NCBI GenBank assembly: GCA_029256005.1
Contig: JAQSYS010000005.1
Coordinates: forward strand, 1-20,580
From: Sedimentibacter sp.
GTDB taxonomy: Bacteria > Bacillota > Clostridia > Tissierellales > Sedimentibacteraceae
DNA: 20,580 nt
Reading direction: 5' to 3'
In this document: one piece after another, positions 14,070 through 20,580 of the stretch
Layout: each line of letters opens with the position of its first letter
Numbering within the stretch: the stretch's first letter is position 1
Program-made: the position numbers and the translations under genes
Notes under the pieces: generated by a model
Databases searched by the model: none
What the model saw: the letters and a program-made list of their open reading frames with translations, nothing else
Told to the model about the DNA's origin: nothing

Positions 14070-15740
14070 CTATTTAGGACTTACATATAATTTAGTAAAA
14101 TAGTTAAATAAATTTCCTTCCCATTCAGGCCATTTTTGAAAATTTTCCCACTTTGTATTATCATAAGCATTAATTCTTTTAGTATTGTATAAAATTATGT
14201 AGGGGCTGTCTTCATAAATTATTTCCTGCATTTTATGAACTATTTTAACTCTTTCATCTTCGTCAAGCGTTTTCCCTTGCAATTCGAATAGCTCATCATA
14301 TTCTTTATTTGAATAGAAACAATCACTTAAGTTACCGATTTGTTCTGTCGTCATAGAAGAAAGTATATATGTTGGATCCGAATACGGTGCATACCAGCCC
14401 CACATATACATATCTGCATCAAAACTTTGGCTATAGATTATATCTGTTTGACGGCCTGTATCCATAAATTCAATATTAATATTAATTCCTATATCTTTCA
14501 AATTTTGCTGTACTACTAAGGATACATCTCGATAGGAAGATTCAATAATAATCATTCTGAAATCAAGCTTGTTTCCTTTTGAGTCTTCTCTTATTCCATC
14601 CCCGTCAGTATCCTTATATCCTGCATCTTCAAGCATCTTTTTAGCTGTTTCAGGATTATAATCTTTCTTATTGGCATCTTCAGGTTCCCAACTCCATTTA
14701 CCTACAACTTTTGGCAGCAAACCATATTGCTTCGATGCAAGTCCGCCCATTGCATATTCAAATATTGCATCATAATCAATAGCATATGCTATTGCATTTC
14801 TAATATTGACATCACGAATTAACGGGTTCCCTTTTGAAGCAGGATCCTTCCAAACGTTAAATCCTAACTCATTAAAAGCATTTGAATCAAATCTGTTTAA
14901 TGTAATATTGGATAATGATTCAACATATGAAATCTGTGCTGCACCGACTCCGCAAAAATCTATTTCACCCTTTTCAAGAGCTTGAATCAATGTATCTGAA
15001 TTTGCAAAACATACATAGATGAGCTCATCAATTACAGGTCTTCCATTCCAATATTGATCATTAGCTTTATATTTTACGTATTCATCCTTTGAATCTTCAA
15101 CAAATATAAATAAACCGGTTCCCATAGGGTGATCATTTGTGAAAGCTAACATTTCTTCCTTTGTATCATACTGACCAAAAATATGCTCAGGAACTATATC
15201 AATCATTGCATCCATTATATTTGCTTTTGCTTCTTCAGTTTTTAATTCCACAGTATAATCATCAATTTTATTAATTTCAACAAAATCTTTCACTGAAGAA
15301 TAAAACCTTGGTAATTCCAAATCTTTATTAACCTGGTAAGAAAATACAACGTCATCAGCATTAAAATCTTCTCCATCATGCCATTTAACGCCTTTTCTTA
15401 AATGAAATGTCCATGTAAGTCCATCTTCACTTACATCCCAAGATTCTGCAAGTCTTCCCTCCATATTTACTTTTTGATCTAGTCCTATAAGAGTTTCATA
15501 AACGTTATCATGATAAAGTGTTTGTGATATTGATAATACTGATAAATAAGGATTCATACTATCTGGCCAAGAATCCATTACTCCATATTTGAAAGTAACA
15601 ACTTCTTTTCCACTTTCACTGGGTTGTTCGGATCCGTTAGGTGTTTCAGAAGGCTTCACCTGTGACGGTTGGCTTGAAGTGCATCCTGCAACTATAGCAA
15701 ATAACATAACTACAAATACAAACAATAAAATTTTTTTCAT
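14070..15740 (-). CDS. Peptide-binding lipoprotein (SBP_bac_5)
   Basis: A 556-residue extracellular substrate-binding protein of the oligopeptide/dipeptide class, anchored as a lipoprotein. The signal MKKILLFVFVVMLFAIVAGC has a VAGC lipobox with lipidated Cys20, then a Ser/Pro/Glu-rich linker to about residue 47. Domain I starts at TFKYGVMDSWPDSMNPY. LAESWDVSEDGLTWTFHLRKGVKWHDGEDF is the classic family signature, and the rest covers the full family length. ATG at 15740 follows AAAGGAG. It is the first importer gene, behind a sigma-A promoter and an approximately 130-base leader. Peptide preference cannot be read from sequence, though the neighbouring C39-like peptidase and the peptidase operon at 4538-8108 fit peptide nutrition. 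Confidence 0.93.
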   Translation of the reverse strand: MKKILLFVFVVMLFAIVAGCTSSQPSQVKPSETPNGSEQPSESGKEVVTFKYGVMDSWPDSMNPYLSVLSISQTLYHDNVYETLIGLDQKVNMEGRLAESWDVSEDGLTWTFHLRKGVKWHDGEDFNADDVVFSYQVNKDLELPRFYSSVKDFVEINKIDDYTVELKTEEAKANIMDAMIDIVPEHIFGQYDTKEEMLAFTNDHPMGTGLFIFVEDSKDEYVKYKANDQYWNGRPVIDELIYVCFANSDTLIQALEKGEIDFCGVGAAQISYVESLSNITLNRFDSNAFNELGFNVWKDPASKGNPLIRDVNIRNAIAYAIDYDAIFEYAMGGLASKQYGLLPKVVGKWSWEPEDANKKDYNPETAKKMLEDAGYKDTDGDGIREDSKGNKLDFRMIIIESSYRDVSLVVQQNLKDIGININIEFMDTGRQTDIIYSQSFDADMYMWGWYAPYSDPTYILSSMTTEQIGNLSDCFYSNKEYDELFELQGKTLDEDERVKIVHKMQEIIYEDSPYIILYNTKRINAYDNTKWENFQKWPEWEGNLFNYFTKLYVSPK

Positions 15741-15773
15741 AACATTCTCCTTTTCAGCATTTTATTTTAATTA

Positions 15774-15784
15774 ATGCTTAGCAT
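15774..15784 (-). promoter_or_regulatory. Small palindrome in the importer leader
   Basis: ATGCT-T-AGCAT is a perfect 11-bp inverted repeat between the promoter and the binding-protein start. An orphan AAGGAGG (15815-15809, minus strand) lies about 30 bases upstream of it without a well-spaced start codon. Their function is unknown. Confidence 0.3.
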
Positions 15785-15874
15785 AGTCTGTCAATGTACA
15801 GCTTACTACCTCCTTGTTTCTCCTATTTATAATAAACTCTAATAATTTTTTGTTAAGCCATAAAAACCCCCTTA

Positions 15875-15904
15875 ATTATAACATAATAAAACATGATTTT
15901 CCAA
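15875..15904 (-). promoter_or_regulatory. Sigma-A promoter of the peptide importer operon
   Basis: On the minus strand: TTGGAA (15904-15899), an 18-base spacer, then consensus TATAAT (15880-15875). It begins only about 25 bases after the peptidase stop codon, so the importer can be transcribed both from here and by read-through. Confidence 0.75.
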
Positions 15905-15928
15905 AATTATCAGTTATTACACATCTTT

Positions 15929-16942
15929 CTATATAAATACAAAATTTCCATTTAAGTCTGCACCTGCTTGTGTCATAGAGTGTATAAGTTCTTTTAGTGT
16001 TACGGTGTATTCACCCCGTTTCCTGTAGTTATAGTTAGGATCAATAACAGTTATAACGTCATTTTCAATACCTGTCTTACTTTTCTTGTATGCAACCGCA
16101 GTGATGTAATGACGTGCAATTTCGTCCGCATTATCAGCATTATAATGTATTAGTGATTTTACATTGACCATGTATATAACAGGGCAGCCATTTACCAGGT
16201 TATCAATGGTTTTTTCGCTGAGGACAACCATATCATCTGTCCTGTTTTCATTAATATCCCTATGAATATATTTTTTTTCTTTAAAATATTTATTTAATGC
16301 TGACGCAATACCTTTTGCATCAAGTGTTCCATACCATGTTGTACCTGCTGCTTCCATCATAGAAATTTGTCTGTCGGTAAATTCTCTGCAGCATTTTACA
16401 AAGGGTGAATGAGTATAAAAATTAAGCTTAAGGCTATCATAATGTCTTTGATTTGATATGTCTGTATTTTCATTGTCACCATCAACGCAGCATTCCTCAC
16501 TATACCATAGTTCCTTTGATTTTACCGGGACCTGAATAATTGTATGATTATTGCATTCGAGCAGTTCCAATGTTTGCAAAGCTGCTGCAGGACCACAATT
16601 ATAATCTGTTATTTGTACCAATCCATCTTCAACAAAAGGCTTTATTTCTGTTTCATTTACTTTATAAAGAGGAACTGTCTCTCCGTTTTCATAAACAAAA
16701 CTTGGCTTTCTATTGTCATCATACTTTGTTTTATAAGCCACAAATGCATCTTGAGCTGAATCGTATTGAATAATATTTCCATCATAATCGCAAAGCTCTT
16801 TAGGCTGGTAATATGGCAAGTTGTCGAATTTGAATTCATACTTATACTCAGGAACATTCAAACTCACCGTAGACCACACAATATTCTTATATAGGCCATT
16901 CCTCTCTGAACAGTCCATGGCAGTATTTTCTCTGCAAGTCAT
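15929..16942 (-). CDS. Stand-alone C39-like (papain-fold) cysteine peptidase
   Basis: A 337-residue protein without signal peptide or membrane segment, so probably cytoplasmic. The core matches C39-like papain-fold peptidases: an oxyanion Gln110 six residues before catalytic Cys116 in QITDYNCGPAAALQTLEL, then His278 in ARHYITAVAY and Asp301 in VIDPNYNY. There is no ABC transporter fused, unlike bacteriocin-processing C39 exporters. The 100-residue N-terminal part is unassigned and starts with a Cys-containing segment. Several further Cys (130, 151, 152, 184, 185, 253) are present, including two CC pairs. ATG at 16942 follows AGGAGG. It is divergent from a sigma-54 activator, preceded by a -24/-12 promoter, and lies immediately upstream of the peptide importer. 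A role in processing imported peptides is inferred; the substrate is unknown. Confidence 0.7.
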   Translation of the reverse strand: MTCRENTAMDCSERNGLYKNIVWSTVSLNVPEYKYEFKFDNLPYYQPKELCDYDGNIIQYDSAQDAFVAYKTKYDDNRKPSFVYENGETVPLYKVNETEIKPFVEDGLVQITDYNCGPAAALQTLELLECNNHTIIQVPVKSKELWYSEECCVDGDNENTDISNQRHYDSLKLNFYTHSPFVKCCREFTDRQISMMEAAGTTWYGTLDAKGIASALNKYFKEKKYIHRDINENRTDDMVVLSEKTIDNLVNGCPVIYMVNVKSLIHYNADNADEIARHYITAVAYKKSKTGIENDVITVIDPNYNYRKRGEYTVTLKELIHSMTQAGADLNGNFVFI

Positions 16943-16993
16943 AAAAATCCTCCTATTTTCGTTGTACTAAATATTCATAATTCTTGTTTTATA

Positions 16994-17090
16994 AACAAAT
17001 TTGTTATGTTAAACATATTGCAAATACCATACCAATTATTATTTATTTTAATATTGTTGATATTGCAAATGTTTTCATATTGTGTTAACA
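16994..17090. repeat. Repeats and palindromes flanking the sigma-54 promoter
   Basis: ATATTGCAAAT occurs twice exactly (17015-17025 and 17060-17070, 45 bp apart). Palindromes are AACAAATTTGTT (16994-17005), TATGTT-A-AACATA (17005-17017) and TGTTAACA (17083-17090). Those at 17060-17090 lie upstream of the -24 element and are candidates for activator-binding sites, though closer than typical enhancers. Confidence 0.4.
17019..17034 (-). promoter_or_regulatory. Sigma-54 (-24/-12) promoter of the C39-like gene
   Basis: The minus strand reads TGGTAT-GGTAT-TTGCA. The -24 TGG and the -12 TTGCA have the exact RpoN spacing (consensus TGGCAC-N5-TTGCW). Initiation near 17008 leaves a leader of about 66 bases before the peptidase start. 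The gene on the other side of this intergenic region encodes a sigma-54 activator, which strongly supports the call. Confidence 0.82.
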
Positions 17091-17160
17091 TTAATAAACT
17101 AGTTTTATTTACTTATAAACTATTTAAAGCTAATTAAATCAATAAATTAGGAGAAATTAT

Positions 17161-19149
17161 ATGAAAAAAATAAAAATTGTATATTACAGCAGAAATGATT
17201 GGATTATAATTGATCATATTAAAAAAAATTTAGAGGATGTTTTCGAAAATTCTGTTCAATTCCAAAATGTTTTTCTTGAAGAGCTTGGAGAAAATGAAAA
17301 AATAGATGGTGATTTATTTCTTGTATTGTATGATGATTATATTTACTCAGTAAGTAAACATATAAATAATCTAAATAATATTGTTACTATAACCAGAGGA
17401 ATAAACAGGAAGCATATAACTGAATTAAAAACCATAAAAACTCCAACAGATATATTAATAGTAAACGATGATGATTTAAGTACCCTTCAAACAACTTATA
17501 CTCTTCAAGGGCTTGGATTAAATCATATTACTTTTATTCCATATAATAAAGCCTTGGATAAAAACAACTATTACAGCAATATTAAAATTGCCATAACTCC
17601 AAACGCGGTTTCCTCAATGCCTGATTATATTGAAAAGGTTATTAACATTGGTTATAGAGAAGTTGGATATGATACACTTACAAAAATAATGCAGAAACTT
17701 AGAATTGACAGTGATTTGGTTTATGTAAACATTTTGAAAAGAATGAATGATATTGTTGAACCAAATTCAGATACCAGAACAAATGATTTGATTAACAGTT
17801 ATTTGAAAGGCGAAATGCTGAACAAAGTGATTTCTAATAACAATGAAGGTGTTTTATTGACCGACAACAATTATAATTTGGTTTATTCTAATGAAAGAGC
17901 AAATATGATTTTTAATATCAAGGACAGTAACCTTACTAATAATTTAAGTGACTTTATGGATAAGTCAATATACCATAATATTTGCGATTCTGATTTTAAA
18001 AATAAATATATGAAAATTAATGAGGAAATGTATACAATAAAAAAAACCTCGGTTAAAATTATGGATATGATTATTGGATACAGTTTTTTCTTCGGACACG
18101 AAAAAAGTATCAGGGACTTAGAAATCAATTTAAAAAGCCTGTTCATTGAAAAGGGACAATTTGCAAAGTATTCATTTAAAGATATTTTATACAGTTCAAA
18201 AGCTATGGACAATTGTATAAGTTTAGCAAAAAAAGCATCCTTGACAAATCACACAATTCTTATACAAGGAGAAACTGGTACCGGAAAAGAACTTATTGCC
18301 CAATCAATTCATAACTATTCTTACAGAAAAAAAGCTCCATTTGTAGCAATTAATTGTGCTGCCTTACCGGAAACATTATTAGTAAGTGAACTATTTGGAT
18401 ACGAGGGAGGGTCTTTTACAGGAGCAAAAAAAGACGGAAAACTTGGATTGTTTGAACAGGCTAATACAGGTACAATATTTTTAGATGAAATCGGAGATAT
18501 CTCACAAAATTTACAAAGGCAGTTATTGAGAGTCATTCAAGAAAGGCAGATAATGCGCATAGGAAGCGATAGATTGATAGATATTGATGTAAGGATAATA
18601 GTTGCAACAAATAAAATTCTTTTAGATGAAGTTCACAAAAACAATTTCAGAAGTGATTTGTATTACAGACTTAATGTGATTCCCATAAACATTCCCCCTC
18701 TTAAGGAAAGAAAAAAAGACATTTTGCTCATTTTAGAAAATAAATTAGGACAAAAATTTTCACATCTTACAAATAGAGAAAAAAATTTGATTCTAAGCTA
18801 TGACTGGCCGGGAAATATTAGAGAATTGGAAAGTGCTGCAAATTATTACAAAACCCTAGGTGCTTTTCCGGATTATATTAATATGACAAAACATAAAATA
18901 CTTAATGATTCAAGTAAATTAGATCAGCAAGTTTTAAAAATTATTAATGAAAATACCGATTTGTACTCAGGCATTGGCAGAGCAAATATTATAAAAGAAC
19001 TTAAAATTATTGGAATAAATATTGGCGATACTAAGCTAAGAGATATTCTTCTGAATTTAAAAAATGAAAACTTAATAGAAATAAACCAAGGAAGGGCTGG
19101 TAATAGAATTTTGCAGAATGGCATCGAATATCTAAATAATAGAGCATAA
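17161..19149 (+). CDS. Sigma-54-dependent transcriptional activator with PAS-like and winged-helix domains
   Basis: A 662-residue enhancer-binding protein. Residues 1-200 form an N-terminal sensor region I cannot assign. A PAS-like segment follows (about 222-315, NEGVLLTDNNYNLVYSNERA). Then comes the AAA+ domain (about 335-565): Walker A GETGTGKE (370-377), the sigma-54-contacting loop as GSFTGA (417-422, a Ser variant of GAFTGA), Walker B GTIFLDEIGD (437-446), and FRSDLYYRLNVIPI with the arginine-finger region. The C-terminus (about 585-655) looks like a winged helix rather than the usual Fis-type HTH. ATG at 17161 follows TTAGGAGAAATT. It is divergent from the C39-like gene, whose -24/-12 promoter it most likely activates, probably in response to a small molecule sensed by the N-terminal region. 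Confidence 0.9.
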   Translation: MKKIKIVYYSRNDWIIIDHIKKNLEDVFENSVQFQNVFLEELGENEKIDGDLFLVLYDDYIYSVSKHINNLNNIVTITRGINRKHITELKTIKTPTDILIVNDDDLSTLQTTYTLQGLGLNHITFIPYNKALDKNNYYSNIKIAITPNAVSSMPDYIEKVINIGYREVGYDTLTKIMQKLRIDSDLVYVNILKRMNDIVEPNSDTRTNDLINSYLKGEMLNKVISNNNEGVLLTDNNYNLVYSNERANMIFNIKDSNLTNNLSDFMDKSIYHNICDSDFKNKYMKINEEMYTIKKTSVKIMDMIIGYSFFFGHEKSIRDLEINLKSLFIEKGQFAKYSFKDILYSSKAMDNCISLAKKASLTNHTILIQGETGTGKELIAQSIHNYSYRKKAPFVAINCAALPETLLVSELFGYEGGSFTGAKKDGKLGLFEQANTGTIFLDEIGDISQNLQRQLLRVIQERQIMRIGSDRLIDIDVRIIVATNKILLDEVHKNNFRSDLYYRLNVIPINIPPLKERKKDILLILENKLGQKFSHLTNREKNLILSYDWPGNIRELESAANYYKTLGAFPDYINMTKHKILNDSSKLDQQVLKIINENTDLYSGIGRANIIKELKIIGINIGDTKLRDILLNLKNENLIEINQGRAGNRILQNGIEYLNNRA

Positions 19150-19213
19150 ATAACACTTAACATTCTAAAACAACTATACTCAAATTCAATATCTAAATTT
19201 TCGTCATTCATCG

Positions 19214-19633
19214 TCACATGGTTTCAAATATCTGCCCCTCAATGCTGATGACTTCATCAATGGGAATCCGTGTGCCATCGGTCATAACGACAACCCGTTC
19301 ATATTCATCTATCTTTTTAACCGTACCGATAACAGTAACATAGTCGCCGCCATTCTTCTTTTCATCTGGCTGAAAGTAGGTGACTGATATTTCAGGATAT
19401 TCTTTAAGCTGGTCTGTTATGATTTGCAGTCTATCGCTCAAAACATCCTTCATATATTCGTCCAATTCCACCCTCTCGTCAGTCAATCTTGCGGTTTCTT
19501 TGATGGCGGAATCATAGCCGGTCAGTGCGGCGAATGGGGAAAACTGAGCTGCCCGGTCAATTGCTGGCATATGAGGATGTGTCGCAGAGACATGGTGTGG
19601 AAGATTGATGATGTCGTCATATGCTTTTGTCAT
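19214..19633 (-). CDS. YolD-like protein
   Basis: A 139-residue YolD-family protein. The N-terminal half contains MPAIDRAAQFSPFAALTGYD, the usual YolD start region. The C-terminal half (VTVIGTVKKIDEYERVVVMTDGTRIPIDEVISIEG) is the small beta-domain. YolD genes are regularly partnered with Y-family polymerase genes (UvrX/YqjW type) in Firmicutes, where they are thought to be DNA-damage related. Its ATG (19633) overlaps the polymerase stop by four bases (ATGA), so the pair is translationally coupled. It converges with the sigma-54 activator, leaving a 64-base gap without a clear terminator. Confidence 0.88.
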   Translation of the reverse strand: MTKAYDDIINLPHHVSATHPHMPAIDRAAQFSPFAALTGYDSAIKETARLTDERVELDEYMKDVLSDRLQIITDQLKEYPEISVTYFQPDEKKNGGDYVTVIGTVKKIDEYERVVVMTDGTRIPIDEVISIEGQIFETM

Positions 19634-20580
19634 GCCTTGTGTCCTCCTATCTGCTTATTCCGTTCTAATGTGGTTGCGCCTTCCTCCAGATTCATGCCCT
19701 TTATAATGGCGTTCTTTCCATATTTCTTTTTTATCTCCAACATTGCTTTCTGCATTTTTTTCTCACGCATAAGTTCAACTTCTTCTTCCTCTTTTTTCTT
19801 TTTCACATCCTCGTAATCAGTAAAAAGATCAAGCTGTTCAAAGTTATCCGTCTTTTGAATAATTGCCTCATCAACAACATGATTTGCTGTTATGTTGATT
19901 CTTCTAATCAAGAGTTTCTTGTCAACGATGCGTTCAAACAGCTCATTGACGGCATCCAAAATTAGCTTTGTAGATGATGTCTGCCTGCCAAGATTTGCCG
20001 TACCATGGGCAGATTTCGGAACTGTACGTCCATAGTAATCAGTGGTAATTGTACCGTTATATGATTTCTTTATTTTTACATTAGATAAATTTTCAATATC
20101 ATATCCAACCGTCAAAACAAGCTGATTGGTCACAAGCCTTTTGTCTACTAAATCAAGGACAAGCAAATCGGTCATTTCACGCACAATCAACTTCGCCTTG
20201 TCAAAGGTATAAGCAGAGTGCAGCACCTGCCCTGATCCAATACTATTTGAGCTTGGTTTATACGCCTTAATATCAGCAATGGTACATGGTTCCCAACCCC
20301 ATGCATGGTCAATCAACAACTCAGCATTTATGCCAAACATCTTGTAGAGTAAATCCTCGTTATAGTAATCGTTAGCCTTACCAATAGAACATCTTGCAAT
20401 ATCTCCCATTGTAAAGAGACCTTGTTCTTCCAACTTCTTAGAATATCCTCTGCCAATGCGCCAAAAGTCTCTAAGAGGACTATGTGACCACAGCAAACGA
20501 CGGTAGCTCATTTCGTCCAATTCAGCAATCTTCACGCCTTTCTCATTGGTTGGAATGTGTTTTGCCCATATATCCATAGC
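19630..20580 (-). CDS. Y-family DNA polymerase, partial (5' end off window)
   Basis: This is the C-terminal 316 or so residues of a UvrX/UmuC-like translesion polymerase. The frame stays open to the right edge, so the internal ATG at 20577 is not the start: MDIWAKHI is normally an internal palm-region motif. It covers the end of the palm, the thumb with helix-hairpin-helix (FWRIGRGYSKKLEEQGLFTMGDIARCS) and the little-finger domain (SIGSGQVL...YTFDKAKLIVREM). A QLDLF-type stretch (FEQLDLFTDYE) matches the beta-clamp-binding motif, and a charged coiled tail with a KKKKEEEEVE run follows. The catalytic N-terminus lies outside the window. It is coupled to the YolD-like gene. Confidence 0.92.
   Translation of the reverse strand, partial: AMDIWAKHIPTNEKGVKIAELDEMSYRRLLWSHSPLRDFWRIGRGYSKKLEEQGLFTMGDIARCSIGKANDYYNEDLLYKMFGINAELLIDHAWGWEPCTIADIKAYKPSSNSIGSGQVLHSAYTFDKAKLIVREMTDLLVLDLVDKRLVTNQLVLTVGYDIENLSNVKIKKSYNGTITTDYYGRTVPKSAHGTANLGRQTSSTKLILDAVNELFERIVDKKLLIRRINITANHVVDEAIIQKTDNFEQLDLFTDYEDVKKKKEEEEVELMREKKMQKAMLEIKKKYGKNAIIKGMNLEEGATTLERNKQIGGHKA

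Noticed and set aside
15780..15800. Possible sigma-54 promoter directly before the binding-protein gene (ATTGACAGACTATGCT)
   Set aside because: It lacks the -24 GG at the right distance from the GC, while a clear sigma-A promoter lies upstream at 15875-15904.
17883..18212. Minus-strand frames inside the sigma-54 activator gene
   Set aside because: They are shadows of a complete, motif-bearing plus-strand gene.

Overview
The window reads as the chromosome of a low-GC, spore-forming, anaerobic Clostridia/Tissierellia-type Firmicute. Codon use is AT-rich, TTG starts are common, and Shine-Dalgarno (SD) sequences are strong. There is a dipicolinate synthase gene (dpaA) with a sigma-K-like promoter, a sigma-54 enhancer-binding protein, a purine riboswitch and a probable selenoprotein. 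The species cannot be fixed from sequence alone.

Left part (1-4300): the 5' portion of dpaA (minus) lies divergent from a gene for a secreted four-repeat helical protein. That second promoter region holds three TCAC motifs at exact 11-bp spacing and a long dyad at the likely mRNA 5' end. Convergent to it is a short HesB-like gene with an in-frame TGA, missed by ordinary ORF calling and best read as a selenoprotein. Next comes a complete purine-riboswitch unit (promoter, aptamer, terminator) driving an NCS2-type permease and a phosphoribosyltransferase, i.e. uptake and salvage of a purine base.

Middle (4300-9920): a minus-strand operon encodes a FadR-type GntR regulator, a YfcC-family carrier and a membrane-anchored M20 (PM20D1-like) peptidase. 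A perfect 17-bp palindrome sits at the operon's start site, which suggests autorepression. The YfcC gene has a one-base frameshift that removes its last membrane helix. A cytoplasmic glucose/sorbosone dehydrogenase-like beta-propeller gene follows on the plus strand. Its promoter has the same sigma-K-like layout as dpaA, suggesting mother-cell expression.

Right part (10144-19150): a five-gene peptide ABC importer operon (lipoprotein, two permeases, two ATPases, minus strand) lies directly downstream of a stand-alone C39-like cysteine peptidase. The peptidase is divergent from a sigma-54-dependent activator. A near-consensus -24/-12 promoter precedes the peptidase and no terminator separates it from the importer, so the activator probably controls a peptidase plus peptide-import unit. 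This is my best candidate for an undescribed functional module.

Right edge (19214-20580): a YolD-like gene overlaps the 3' part of a Y-family DNA polymerase gene, a common error-prone repair pair.
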